This document shows, one piece after another, positions 24,491-36,411 of a stretch of DNA of 64,000 nt. Within the stretch, counting starts at the first letter, position 1. Each line of letters starts with the position of its first letter. Made by a program: the position numbers and the translations under genes. The notes under the pieces were generated by a model. It was not told the origin of the DNA and did not search any database. It saw only the letters and a list, made by a program, of their open reading frames with translations. Origin of the DNA: Lumnitzera littorea (taxonomy: Eukaryota > Streptophyta > Magnoliopsida > Myrtales > Combretaceae); assembly GCA_024138015.1 (NCBI GenBank), contig JAMXBB010000006.1, forward strand, positions 74,944,874 to 75,008,873, written 5' to 3'.

Positions 24491-25330
24491 CTACATAAAA
24501 CTTGAAACAAAAGTGTTAGTAACATCTAAAAGGTAGCGAATATCATCCTGATCGACAGACTTTTTCATAGCCTCCGAAATTTTAAACATGATCTCTTCAA
24601 CTCCTACTCGAAGAATGAGCTTGCCATCACTAACATCAATGATAGCCCTAGCGGTAGCTAAGAATGGTATACCTAAGATAAGGGGCAACTCAAAATCTTC
24701 ATCCATATCCAATATCACAAAGTTAATTGGAAAAATAAATTTACCCGCTTGGACTAATACATCCTCAATAATGCCTCTAGGATATGTCATAAATCTATCA
24801 GCTAATTGCAAGCTCATGCATGTGGGTTTAGGTTCCCCTAATCTTAATTTCTTGAAAAATTTATAAAGCATTAAATTGATGCTAGCACCCAAATCAGCTA
24901 AAGCTTTATCAATTAACAAGTTACCAATATGATAAGGAATTGTAAAACTTCCTGGGTCTTTTAGCTTCTTGGGCAACTTATTTTGCACGATTGCTGAACA
25001 CTCTTCACCTAAGATGACTGTAGAAAGCTCCTTAAGCTTCCTCTTATTGGTTAACAAATCTTTCAAGAACTTAGCATACTTCAGCATCTGTGACAAGGCA
25101 TCAACGAGAGGTAAGTTAATATGCAATTGTTTAAATAGGTTAAGGAACTTACTGAATTGTTGGTCATTGCGATCTTGCTTGACTCTTTGGGGATATAGGA
25201 TAGGTGGTTGATATTCCTTTGCCTTAGATGACTTCACGTCTTCCGTTACTTTCATCCCCTTCTTGCTCTTACTGGTCTCCTCGCTAACCTTCCTCTCAGC
25301 ATGCAACTCCTTCCCACTTCGAAGTGTCAC
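24491..25330 (-). pseudogene. Element A protease region
   Basis: A 279-residue open frame, the longest in the window, beginning MTLRSGKEL. The first third is Lys-rich spacer from the gag-protease boundary. The protease core follows, with ALADLGASINLM in place of the aspartic protease D-S/T-G motif (DLGA is usual in Athila), GIIEDVLV and LILGIPFLATARAIIDV. It ends in a stop just before the RT frame. It would process the polyprotein. The frame itself is intact, but flanking parts of the polyprotein are broken. Confidence 0.88.
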
Positions 25331-25339
25331 TACCTTGAC

Positions 25340-26728
25340 ATGTTCCTTTGGCTTGGGTTCTGTATTCCCCGGTAGCGTTCCCTGTGGTCTTTTAGAGATT
25401 AGCTTTGCAAGTTAACCAATTTGGTTCTCAAGGTTGCGATTGGAAGCCTCTTGATTTCTCAACGATGATTTAATGTTGGATAAGTGAGCCTTATTGCCTT
25501 AAATATATTTTGTGAGGAGTTCTTCCACACTAGACTTCTTTTCTTAAGGAAGAGGAGGTAGGAATGGTCTTTGAAATTTAGGTGGGCCAAAGTTGGTCTT
25601 TTACTGGCCTTAGTTTTAATTTCCCCATGAGAAATTGGGGTGATTCCTTCATCCGGGATTATAAGTGTTGCTGTAAGGGTTATTTTGTTGCTTGGGTGGA
25701 TTTCTTAGATAATTTACCTGTTCCAGTTGTTCTTGTGCTCCATAACCTTGCATACCAAAATCACTTACATCCGATTGTACTTGTTGAGGGCTAACAGAGA
25801 GTGCATCAATCTTTTTACTCAATAGGTCTACCTTAGCTGCTAGAGCAATAGTTAAGTCCACATCATAAATTCCCATAACCTTTTGCTTGGCTCTAGTGCT
25901 TTCCCACTGATAATTGTTCATCGCTATTCCTTCAATTAGGTTTTATACTTGCTTAGGTGTCTTTGTGTTCAAAGTACCTCTTGCAGATGCATCAATCATC
26001 TGTCTTGTAGATAAATTGAGACCATTATAGAAGGTTTGAATCTGCATCCATAGTGGGAGGCCATGATGTGGGCACCTCCTAAGCAAGTCCTTAAACCGCT
26101 CCTAAGTGTCATATAGCGTCTTCGCTTCCAATTAAGCAAAATAAGAAATGTCGTTTCGAAGTTTGGCGGTTTTCACAAGTGGGAAATACTTCTCAAAAAA
26201 TTTCTCTACCAATTCATTCCAAGTTGTGATTGAATTTTGTAGTAGAGAGTTCAACCACTGTTTTGCTCTACCCCCCAAGGAAAAAGGAAATAGTCGTAGT
26301 CGGATGGCATCATCCGTGGCTCCATTGATTTTAAATGTATTACAAATCTCTAGAAAGCTAGAGACATGGGCATTAGAATCTTCATCTTAAAGACCGTCAA
26401 ACTGAACATATTGTTGTACCATTTGTATGATGTTAGGTGCAATTTGGAATTTATTAGCCGCGATGGTTGGCCTTGCGATACTAGAGTCAGCTCCAATAAA
26501 TATAGGCCTTGAATAGTCGGACATGGTCCAATTTGCTTCATTACCATTGTTAGCCATGCTTGGTGGATCTTCTTGCTCGATGAATTGAGTATTGGCCACT
26601 TCACCCTCTTTCTTAATCTCAACAATTGAATCATCTTCTATGGTAGCCATAATTTTTCTAGGTCGCAATCTCAAATTTTGAAGGGTAGTTCTCTTAATTT
26701 CAGGATCAAGTTCTACCAAATCTTCCAA
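25340..26728 (-). pseudogene. Element A gag
   Basis: It starts MEDLVELDPEIKRTTL at 26728 and stays in one phase apart from isolated stops (for example just after QYVQFDGL). The core contains AIRLRLFPFSLGGRAKQWLN, SITTWNELVEKFFEKYFP and CPHHGLPLWMQIQTFYNGL, the hallmark of plant retrotransposon gag (Athila subgroup). The segment 25649-25921 (NNYQWESTRAKQK) is its C-terminal part, rich in Gln and Asn. It would form the capsid. Plus-strand frames here are shadows. Confidence 0.92.
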
Positions 26729-26867
26729 ATTGCTTCAGGTCATGCATTACAAGGGTAAGAAATATAGAATCAATTGAAGCTCTAGGTAATAAAAATAAAT
26801 AATGAAAACAAAAAGAAAAAAAAAATGGTCAAAGTAATAAAGCAACTAGTGTTCTTAATATCAAAAG
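26729..26867. other. Element A leader
   Basis: A short untranslated region between the primer-binding site and gag. It is A-rich with no other feature seen. Confidence 0.7.
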
Positions 26868-26885
26868 TCCTCGGTAACGGCGCCA
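26868..26885 (-). other. Primer-binding site of element A
   Basis: The minus strand reads TGGCGCCGTTACCGAGGA, close to the TGGCGCCGTTGCCGGGGA site typical of Athila elements (tRNA-Asp type). It starts a few bases inside the 5' LTR end. Confidence 0.9.
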
Positions 26886-26891
26886 AAAACT

Positions 26892-28132
26892 TGATATCAA
26901 GCAAATGCACCTATCAATTTTAATATAACGGATGTGAGTCCGAGTCAATCCCTCAGAGACTTCGAGTACTAATATTAACCTTAGCTCTATTATCTAACTG
27001 GAAAATCGTGTTGAGTTGAATAAATTAAAAATACTAAAATTAACAAACTAACCTAATTATGAGACTTGATTAAGCAATTTAGAAAGCAATAAAACTAAGA
27101 ACGACTTCAAGAATGCAATAACGCATTTAGGAATTATTTCCCCTAGTGTTTAACATATGACCGCTTAAAATATATTCAATTCAATTTCTATTATTCTTGA
27201 CCGGAGGGATTCACAATTAAAGTTAATACCTTTCTTAAGCATACTAACCCTAATCCTAAGTTATTTTCCGGAATCTCTTCACTTAGTAATATAACTTAGA
27301 ATTGCATTAATGTATAATGAATTCCCACACAAACAATCAACTTTCCAGAAGAAACATGTATCTTATCTCTAAGTACACATGTAATTCTCTCTAATTATGT
27401 AAAGATCTAATTACACATGTGATTTCTCAATCATCATGCATAATATCATAGATTGATATTCTAGAAATATCAATTAACTATTAAATAACATAATTGAATC
27501 AAGAAAAGATAAAAACTTTATTGAAAATTATCAATCTATCTAATATTCACATGAAACCCTAGGTTCCATAATCCTAAATACAAGAGCTTTAAGCTATCAT
27601 AATGAAACTAAAAATGAATTCCAACAAAACTAATAAATAAAACATGAAAAACCCCTTTCGTTGATGATAAATCTCTTCAATCTTGAAATTGGATATTGCT
27701 TTTTTCCTTTTTCTTCTCTTTCTCTTCAAGTATCTTCTCTTTTAAATGTCTAATCTCCCGTGTGAAACCCTAATATGTCCTTTTATAATGTATTGTAAGG
27801 TTTCTGTTTTCATCACCAGACACAGCCTAGGATACAGTCGTGTCCCCAGGTCGTGTAACTTTTTAGCCTTGGCAAACTTTCTTGGATGGATATAGTCTGG
27901 GGATACAGCTGTGTCCTAGACTGTGTAACTTCAAAACTTCATAACTCATTCATTTGAACTCTAAATTGAGTGAAACTTGATTCATTTTCTTTGTTTTCAA
28001 TCCAAGAATGCGTTCAAACCTTGAAATCAAAATTTTACTCAATTAAGTATCAATTTCTTTAAAGAAAACAAAAAATGTAAGGGAAATACTATAAAATCAT
28101 CATGTAAAATATGTTTAAAATCAGAGTTATTA
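26892..28132 (-). repeat. Element A 5' LTR
   Basis: It starts TGATATCAAGCAAATG and ends GAGTTATTA (CA to TA). It carries a GGATACAGTCGTGTCC palindrome unit like its partner. Confidence 0.93.
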
Positions 28133-29919
28133 ATATGTATACATATTCATATATACATGTATTTATATTTGTATTATAGTATTATTATGTGTATTTATAT
28201 CTATGTACATATACATATACATGTATTTATACTTAATTTTATACATACTTTTATACATGTATAATTATACATATATTTATTTTTTATTGTATTTTTGAAG
28301 AATTTTCAATACATAACCTATATGCACATATATATATATATATATATATTCGGTTATATATATATACATACTTATATTTATATTTCCATCATGCAAGTTT
28401 ATGTACATATGGAAATATGCACATATAGTGGCGTGTATGTATATATATATATATTTCCTATAGTTATTTATATATATACTATACAAGTATGTGTTTACGT
28501 GATCAAACATGTATATGTACTTATATATTTTCCAAAATATAATTATATATATATATATATATATATAAATCTAGAAGGAAGAACTTCTACGTATCATATA
28601 ACATACATATACAAATACATAATACTTTATTACCAAGGACCCAAGTAATTCCTTATGCATATTACACTAAAATACATACTTAATTTGTATCCATACATAC
28701 TAATACATCAAGTGCAATATACACAAAATAAATACATGTAACATAATTTACATAAACGTATTACTACTAATAATAAATAAAAAAATACATATTTACTTGT
28801 CTTGATATGTTCTTGATGAATAATTCCCCTTTTTCTCCTCCTTTTTGTGTTGTTGTGATATGAAAAGGTAGGTGAATTTGTGAGTGAAAATTAGGTAAAA
28901 GAAAGTGGACGAAAGTGAGAGAAAATAAGTAAAGAAGATGTAAAAATGAAGGAGCTGAATTTTGGTCCAAAAAAGAAGATAACCATGTGTTATTTTTATG
29001 CATTAATTAGGAAATTTCAAGAAATTTAGAAGTGGTCCTGGAGCCCACACTTAGCTTACAGTAAGGAGGAGAAGGGAAGGGAAAAAGAAAAAAGAAAAAA
29101 GAAAAAGAAAAGGAAAGGAAAAGAAAAATGTATTAAATGCATGAAAAAGACACTTTGACATTTTAGTCACAATTATAATATTAATATAATAATTATATTA
29201 TGTACATGTGATAATTTGCAATTTAGAAAGAAAAATAAAAGGTAACAGGGAAAATTAAAGAAGTAAGGAAAAATAAGGAAAATAAAGAAATAATTATATA
29301 AAATAAAATTTTGAATTTCCTTGAATTTTTTTTAATACTAAAAATAATATTAATAATAATATATATTCTAATTATAAAGAAAGTTATAGGAAATATAGGT
29401 TATATTAATTATATAACTCCTAAGCAATGAATTAATACTAATTTAGATTTAAATAATTAAATTCATATAATACTAATTTATATATAATTTTTAATAAATA
29501 TTCAATAGTATTATTAATTTATAAATTAATATAGTATTTTCACAATTATTAACATATAATAGTTATCTCTAATCATTCGTTAACAATTTCACACGATTTC
29601 GTGTATCGTTCAATTATTTAGGCTCAATTAGGGGATTATCACTTTTATAGTAAATCAATATATTTATAAGCTTAAAGTTTTGATTTTAAGGTTTTTATCA
29701 TATTTAAGTACAATCTCTAGTTTTTACCGGCATTTAGGGTTTAGGGTTTTTATATGCAATTAAAATTTTGATCCTTATATTAGAGTTTTTATTTTTAGAA
29801 TAGATTAGGAATAATAATTTAAAAAAATTTTTAGTTTATCTAGCCTTGTTGGCTCATAGAGTTATCTAAGATATCTAAGTTTGGTTTAAGATTCAGGTTA
29901 AGAATTTGCAAGGTTTATA
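28133..29919 (-). mobile_element. Family X copy 6, right part
   Basis: It resumes after element A with AT-rich, microsatellite-bearing DNA like the introns of copies 3 and 5, including (TA)n runs at about 28330 and 28545. On the minus strand a CT-rich leader (28800-29030) precedes a GTAAAT splice-donor-like site near 28790-28797. The last segment follows copy 3, with 'tttaagtacaat' and 'catttagggttta' blocks, and ends in AAGGTTTATA, equivalent to the terminal GGTTTACA or GTCTACA of copies 3 and 4. The long Tyr/Ile-rich open frames around 28277-28648 are made by the TA repeats. Confidence 0.7.
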
Positions 29920-31090
29920 GTTGGGCTGGGTTTTGAGTATATAGAATTATATTGCTCAATCTATTTCGGCTACGAAGTGTGGTTCTAGCTAGGCTAGCTA
30001 GATGTTATGTTTTGATAGCTCCTTGTTGCCCTAGATTCCTAGACATTGTATCTAGATACTCGACTATGTCAATTAACTAAATGAGTGAATTGGAAAAACT
30101 AAGTTGGCTAAGATATAAGTACTAATGCATGTCATATGCATAAGCATAACACATAACCCCTAAACCGACATCTTGTCTTGTTAACTCTAATTATGAAATT
30201 AAATGTTTTATGATACTAATATTTGTGAATATGTGATATGCTTGTTTTGTGTTTTGTTTTTATCTACTCTCACTTAGCTCATAAAGAGTTAAGGGAATAC
30301 TTATATATCCTCAAGTTATGAAGAGAATGGATTAGGCATCACCACCAGCTAGGATAAAGTCTTTTGAGAGTGCATAGGATGAAATCAACTACTTTTACAG
30401 AAGACTAGCTATATTTTGATCTTAATTTCATTAAGGTTCTATACATATATAATGAAAGAAAAAAAAAATTATGTTTTAGGTTTAGTTATGTTTAAAGGAC
30501 GTACTCTTTTGTATAAATAGGTGTAAAGCTAAACTCCATTGCAGTAATCTTTTGTTATGAATAAAACTTTTGTTTAATATAAACAGGTACTCTTATGTGG
30601 TGATACATCTTGTGCTATGTTAAGATGTGATAACTACACTTTAGGATGCACAAATTATTTGTACAGCTTATTATTTTTAATTTTTTGCCCTTATAGGCCA
30701 CTTTTAGGGTTTTAACTTGTAAACATTTATAGCTTTACCACTAGGGTTTTAGTTTTACTAAAAATAGCTTAATCCATGTAATTAGCTACAACTTATGTTA
30801 GGATATACTAGAATATTTCCGCCATCAAGCTCTTAAGCTTGTTCATTGAAAACATATGTTTTTACTAGATTATTGAGTAGGTTATTACTCTTCTTTAATC
30901 TTTGTTCCTATAACTCTCTGTTGTGATATTGTGGTAAACGTTCATTTGAGCAAGTTAATGAGTCATATCTAACTCACCATTTGAGAGTAGAACATTGATT
31001 TAATGTTCATGAGTCATGTAGAGCCTTATTTCAATCTCAAATTCATATCGAGTTTGTAGTAGGTCAGTCACATCTTTCTATATTTCCATC
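29920..31090. other. Unassigned region with promoter-like signals
   Basis: No protein-like frame on either strand and no second copy in the window. A GTATAAATAG box (30512-30521) is followed by GAATAAAA about 45 bases on, the pattern of an LTR promoter and polyadenylation signal. It may be a solo or truncated LTR, or flanking sequence of R. The boundaries are uncertain. Confidence 0.4.
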
Positions 31091-31627
31091 CATACCCTTT
31101 ATTTTGATTATTTTCTTCATAACATTCCTCAAAACCAAAAAACCATCACTTATAGTTTTGTTTCTTACTACATGATTATGCTTTGACCCAACTTGTTAAG
31201 CCATATTAATCGATGAAGCCAACCTCGAAAAACCTTTTAAAAACCTATGATAGTAACTAGCTAATCTATGAAAGCTACGTGTCTCTATGGCATTTCTTAG
31301 ACTGTGTTAGTTAGTGATCACCTTAATCTTCTTATGATCAACCCATCTTTGTTCACCATATGCCTTAAAAAGGTTATCTCCTCTAACCATAAATTGCATT
31401 TATTGAACTTCGTATATAACTTATGCTTCCTTAATCTGTACAAAACCGTCCATAAATGTCTGTCATGCTCATCATGACTTCTCGAGTATACTAAGATGTC
31501 ATGAATGAACATCATCATGAACTTATCCAAATAATCCTAAAAAAACTCTTTTCATAAGTCCATGAAAGCCTTAGATGTATTTGTAAGTCCAAATAGTGTA
31601 CCTAAAAACTCGTATTGTCTATACTTA
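31091..31627 (-). pseudogene. R: gypsy reverse transcriptase, C-terminal part (split)
   Basis: The minus-strand frame after 31627 reads YRQYEFLGTLFGLTN, then AFMDLMKRVF, and at 31318-31530 FIHDILVYSRSHDEHD and CNLWLEEITFLRHMV. These are the palm and thumb motifs of chromovirus-like gypsy RT. The active-site box is FIHD where the family has FIDD, so one catalytic Asp is lost. Degenerate connection sequence follows to about 31100. The N-terminal part of the same gene is at 47140-47480, with element T inserted between. Old and full of stops. Confidence 0.75.
31623..31627. other. Target-site duplication of T, left (ACTTA)
   Basis: ACTTA stands one base before TGTTGATATC and recurs at 47140-47144 after the other LTR. 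The exact LTR edge is uncertain by one base. Confidence 0.65.
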
Positions 31628-32274
31628 CTGTTGATATCAAATTTTGGAAGGAATAATGCCTTGAATATTAGGCTTGTAAGAACTCCACAAAATAGAAAGA
31701 AATTAGGTTGAGGGAGTGCCAAGGCAACTCTAACGTTACCACTTTGATGCCTAAGTTAGGTAAAATTTACAAAAGGTAATGAAAAGAAGAAAGTATAGTA
31801 GTCAAAAGTTTTGAAAAACCTGTTCATTGCTCTCAAACCTCTATTTATAGCTGCATGATCATATGAATGTGGTAACCATTCCCTCGACAATACTTGCGTT
31901 TGATTTAAGTTTAGGAACATTACTTGATTTTAGGGAACGTAGTTGACATCATGGTAGCTAATGGGTAGTTATTCGGATAAGGAAGCTAACTATTCATGCT
32001 TAATGTTAGTGTTTGAACCCCTTAGAGCTAATCGCATCAAAACTTGACTTAAAGATGGTTGCTCTAAGCTAAAGGAGGTTGATTCAATCCTTGGTTTAAC
32101 CCTTCTTATAGAAATTCAAGTTTCTTATCTTTCCCAAGCAATCTTACATGGTCGATGAGACCTTAAAGAGGTTAGGAGCGAGGAATAGAGAAGATGTGAT
32201 TAGATGTTAGGTTGGAAGTAGCTTTAAGTTGTTTAGTTTATGCTTTTAGGAAAAACCTCTACCAACGTTTACCC
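31628..32274 (-). repeat. Element T 3' LTR
   Basis: It matches 46516-47139 (shared 'caaaatagaaagaaattagg', 'tggtaaccattccct', 'agtttatgc'). On the plus strand it starts TGTTGATATC and ends TTTACCC, where the partner has CTACCA. Confidence 0.85.
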
Positions 32275-32288
32275 CTCTTCCCCTCCTG
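32275..32288 (-). other. Element T polypurine tract
   Basis: The minus strand reads AGGAGGGGAAGAG directly against the 3' LTR start. This is the expected plus-strand primer and it fixes the orientation. Confidence 0.85.
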
Positions 32289-32655
32289 AACTCCTTTTGA
32301 TAAATCTATCAAGAGGAGTAACAATGTTAGTCGAAATTTAAAAATACCAGCCATACTTTCCTTTTTCATAGGCAATCTTGAGTTATTGCATCTACTATTT
32401 AAATCGCAGACTTTAAATCTAATCTACCGAGGTAGTAAATTGTTGTTAGAGTGTTATCTTTTGTTTAACTTATTGGGGAAGCTTAATCTGTTGAACGTAA
32501 CATTTTCATGTATCGTTACTAGGATCCGTACAATCATGTTACAATTTATGCATGTCCTTTAGGATGGACAACCTCATTAAGATCGTCCAATCTATCTTAT
32601 ATGCAATAAATCGAACGAACCACATTAATTAGTAACTGTAGTAGCTATAGATCTC

Positions 32656-32662
32656 TATAAAA
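32656..32662 (+). promoter_or_regulatory. TATA-like box upstream of the T antisense ORF
   Basis: TCTATAAAAC lies about 300 bases ahead of the ATG at 32951 on the plus strand and only a few bases before the ATG at 32669, so it fits a start at the later ATG better. Confidence 0.35.
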
Positions 32663-32668
32663 CTACTA

Positions 32669-34910
32669 TTGAATTCATTCCTTTATATTTTCAACTCTTT
32701 CTTTCATATTTTCTTTCTCCCTTCTGCTAATTGTTGTAATATTGATCCAATTTTCTTCAACTCCTGCTTTCTTCAATTTATACATCTTACATTTCTCCCT
32801 TATTGTTCACTTGCAACAACTACTCCCATATGGCAAATTATATCCTCCACTGAATTTGATGACTCAACTTATACTCAAGAACGAAGCTAAGAGCTATCTA
32901 TTGTGTATCAAGTAGGCAATTCCCCTCTTCCTAAAGAAACCCCTTGCACAATGGATCTTGATGTTGATAATTCCCTATAGGAATTGATTGGGTACACCGA
33001 GTTGGTAAAGATTCGTACCCTCAGGTTGTGGAAGATTCTCTTCAATGAGTACCCTATAGATAATGAAGCCAATTCCCTTGCCTTGCCTTTATATGTTGAA
33101 ATCAAGTATGATATGAGTTCAAATGGTGTGGTAAGTACCATTGGTGAATAGGAGTTCAATACCATGCAGCTTAGTTTAAAAGGCACCCCTGAGAGTGGTT
33201 GTTCGAGAGACCTCAATCGCTTGAGCAAATCACATCATTAAGGAACTAAGAGTTTGCTTTTTTTTTGAGAAATACTTTCAGGTTAGTTTAAAGTTACCAT
33301 TTAACATATTCTAAAGATCATACTTTACATACCTTTAATACTCACCCTAATCTCCTATAGATTGCTTATAGATTTCGAATGTACATGTGAGGATATAGAA
33401 GTTAGGACCACAGTTACTTTTTTTAGATACTTTTTTACTAAGAAGAAGAAAGAAGGTTCATTTTACATCTATGCTTAACCTCGTTGGAAGCTTTTTGTTG
33501 GATTGTAGTCTTCAATCTGTGAATGGAAACAAAAATGGGTTATGGTTAGGTTGGCAACTCCATTCGACTTCCTAACCATCTAGAATCAACCAATCAGGTT
33601 GTCATACAACAAGCATCTACTTCCCAATGATCAAAGGGCTCATAATGTCATCATAGAGGCATATAACAATAGGTACTTCCTTTAGGATGCAAACTAGATA
33701 ATATCCAAATATTCCAATTGTACTCTGATCTTTCTTAAGGACAAAGCTTAGATAGATGAGGATGCCAGCGGCAATTTTGATGGAAACACTAAAGGCCTAG
33801 AAAGGGGAATTGAGGTTGAGCAACATATGGGCCATTATGATCTTGCCACATTGAGAGGGGCTCATAAGAGGAGGAACATTCATGTTTACTTAGGAGCAAG
33901 ATGGTCTTCCTTACCTGTGCTTGGCATGACTTTCGTCAGTTCTTTGATTCCTATTTTTTTGTTTTCCTAACCTAACCTCTTAAGTACCTTTTTGCAAATG
34001 TGACACTTAAAGATTGCAATTCTAAGGATTTTGTTCCCCTACCTAAAGGATGGCTATTCAAAGGGGAAGGAGGATCCTAAGAGGATGTCTTACAAACAAG
34101 CCCCAACTAAATGGCTACCTAAGCCTCAAGTTAAAGTACCACCAAAGGCTCTTATAAAGTTGGTAGCAAAGTCTAACACTTTTGTCTCCATTAAGGAGAA
34201 AGATGGTCAATAGGATAAAAGCACCAATGAACTTCAACAACCTAAAGTTCCCGCTATGCTCATGAATGTCTTCCTTTGGAGAGGGACCATGAAAAGGATA
34301 AATCTCTAAAGGACAATTAGCCTAAGATAGGAGGTAACTCCACTAATCTTAATGAGGGGAAGGAGGCCTCCATTGGAATTTAAAGCTTAATTACTTCGCC
34401 TTAGAACCGAAGTACTACAATTTTTCCTAACTTGGAATGTTAACATAGCTAACTTTTCCTTAGGAAATGGTCTAGTAGCTCTTGAGTTTCTCAAAGGGAT
34501 TTGTCTGCCCAATTACGTTCAAACTTTAACTAATGCGATAAAGCTTTGCCAGAATTAAGGGTCAGATAGCCTACTTCATTTGGCTACCTCAAGTTGTTAT
34601 GATATCAGTCTATTTATTTCTATTAATTTAATCCTATTGAGCTTGTTGCCCATTTTCTAACTTCATATCGATTTTCTAAAACTCTCAATAGCTCCTAATG
34701 ATTGTAGAGGCTTTATCTAAGGAGAAAAATGCCATAAGTCCTCTAGTCTAATTTTGTTTTCAAATTTCTTTCTATTCCTTTTAGATCATAACTTCCCTTT
34801 TTATTGCTTTTAGATCGTTAAAGAAGTGAAGAATCAAGTGGTTGATGTAGAGGTTAAGAAGAAGAACTTATAAGAAAAGTAGGGAGCTAAGAATGCAATG
34901 TTAGAGGTAG
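32669..34910 (+). pseudogene. Tat-lineage antisense ORF, 5' part, with a 79-bp intron
   Basis: On the strand opposite to gag-pol, a coding-like stretch runs from an ATG at 32951 (MDLDVDNSL), or possibly 32669. Near 33280 a frame ending in FAFFLRNTF meets AG/GTTAGT. The next 79 bases (33282-33360) end CTCCTATAG, after which the frame continues in phase as LLIDFECTCEDIEV and then FFRYFF, RWKLFVGL and EWKQKWVMVR. This pattern matches the plant retrotransposon antisense ORF product found between pol and the 3' LTR in many Tat elements. Downstream lie a Lys/Pro-rich stretch (34031-34213) and low-complexity sequence. Several stops and a frameshift before the intron break it. The function of this protein is unknown. 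Confidence 0.7.
33282..33360 (+). other. Predicted intron in the T antisense ORF
   Basis: The donor is CAG/GTTAGT, the acceptor CTCCTATAG/A, with a T-rich interior of 79 bases, near the minimum for plants. Removing it keeps the reading phase across the junction (split codon AG/A). Confidence 0.6.
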
Positions 34911-35825
34911 TGATATGAGCTCGTGAATGAACACACGAACCCGATATTACACGTAACCAAAGGGGTAGGTCTAAGCTGTAAGATGGCTTGAAAAGTAAAT
35001 GAGAGTCGAAGGTTGAGTAAGGGGTTCCCATGTACTAACAAAGAATATGTTGCACTAATGCCTTACACCAGCTCAGGTCACACTTGATATGATGCATAAG
35101 TGTGATCGGAGGTCACTCGCCACTAGTTTATGCTCAAAAAGGCTAGAAAAGAGTAGCTCAAGAGTAAGAGGGACATTTAGCTCAAGACAGTGAAAAGTTC
35201 AGTATGTTCTCTGTATTATGATGATCAACTTTTACAGTATGATGGTATTGATATCATCCTTATTAGGGCAAATCCTAAGTTATAGAAATTACAGAAGAAT
35301 GGTCCTTATTTGCTAAAAACAAAAGAGAATAATTTATAAGGAAAATATGAAATCGTGCAAAAGAAGGTACACGAACATCCTTTGTCAAAAAGGACAGTAT
35401 GGATGTTAGTAAAAGGATAGTACATGTGCATTTTTACTATGATGCTATGTGGTCTAGGTAGGGGTGGGCTTTGGTTCAAGCCTATTTGGTGTCAAAAGGG
35501 GTTGAATAGTGGTTGATTTAGGGATGGCTCACATTTGGGTTAGCCTTAGATGGTCGATTCCTGACAGTTCTGCTCAGCCTCAGCATAGTGAAGATTGTTG
35601 CATTCAGATTTGGTGCTTAGACTAAAGTTTAGTGGAGGGTTTAGCTTGGCATGCTGGTTAATCACCTCGGCAACATCTTAGATGGCATGGAGAGCAAAGT
35701 AGCTCGGCAGATCAGACTAGGGGAAGCACTGCTCCTCAATGCTTAACTCACCTTGAATAGCTAGGTAGACTACTTGAGAGAGCCCTCGAGCTCGGTAGTA
35801 TGTAATCGGTCCTTGATCCCTATCA
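34911..35825 (-). repeat. Solo LTR of the element M family
   Basis: A 915-bp LTR starting TGATATGAGCTCGTG and ending CCCTATCA, without an adjoining internal region. The flanks GGTAG and GGAAG match at 4 of 5 bases. It shows the uninterrupted form of the M LTR split at 2970-14434. The strand follows the M LTR orientation. It lies in the coiled-coil part of the T antisense ORF. Confidence 0.85.
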
Positions 35826-36411
35826 GGAAGAGAAGATGAAGGCTAAAGAAGAGCTTACGGTTTGGAAAGAAAAAGCCAAAAGGGAGGCCAAAATATAGGA
35901 AGAAAAAGAGACAGCTTTGTCGAAGGAATAGAAGAAAAACTCTTAGCTAATGATTGACCTCCAGGGAACATAAAACAAAATTGAGACTCTTAAGATAAAA
36001 AATAGTGAGGAAGTCGCTCACTTGCAAAGTTCGTATGAGGAATTGAAGATTGAAATGGTTGATGTTGAAATGGAGCAAAACTCTATGTACTAGAAGGCTT
36101 ATGATAAAGCTTACAAGGACATTTAGGAGAGCAAAGAGTATAAAGGACTTATGCATCACAAAATATTGGATGGGATCAACTTCCCTTAGGCAAAAATTCT
36201 AGTCCACCAACTTAAGTATGATCTTAACTACTTGAATTTCATTAGATAGGTTGAAAAGGCCAATAAGCAGGAGCCTGAGGCAGAAGAAGAGCCAATAAAA
36301 GATATAGGCACTCCTTTAGGTGATCCCATTGATCCTAGAGATCAAGATGAAGCCCCCTAAGTCCTAAAATTAGCAACTCCTAATCCTTCAACCAATTCTT
36401 AACTAGGTACT
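35826..36411 (+). pseudogene. Tat-lineage antisense ORF, C-terminal coiled-coil part
   Basis: The frame continues after the solo LTR as EEKMKAKEELTVWKEKAKRE, then HLQSSYEELKIEMVDVEMEQ, and later EKANKQEPEAEEEP and a Pro/Asp-rich end. The heptad-like Lys/Glu-rich pattern suggests a coiled coil. About ten stops interrupt it, most as TAG where CAG would encode Gln, which suggests decay through C-to-T changes. Confidence 0.65.

Larger units (their letters stand above)
16175..28132 (-). mobile_element. A: Athila-type gypsy retrotransposon
   Basis: A complete 12-kb minus-strand element: LTRs at both ends, a TGGCGCCG-type primer-binding site, gag, protease, RT, RNase H and integrase in Athila order, and an env-position ORF related to the ATHILA ORF-1 family. 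The flanks read ACATG and ATATG (4 of 5 matching). The LTRs differ at only a few per cent by eye, making this the youngest insertion in the window, yet every reading frame carries stops. It sits inside X copy 6. Confidence 0.93.

Noticed and set aside
28277..28648. Tyr/Ile-rich open frames on both strands
   Set aside because: Produced by (TA)n repeats; both strands are open, which is typical of simple sequence.
29738..29756. TTTAGGGTTTAGGG as a telomeric tract
   Set aside because: Only about two units, within a conserved block of the X family.
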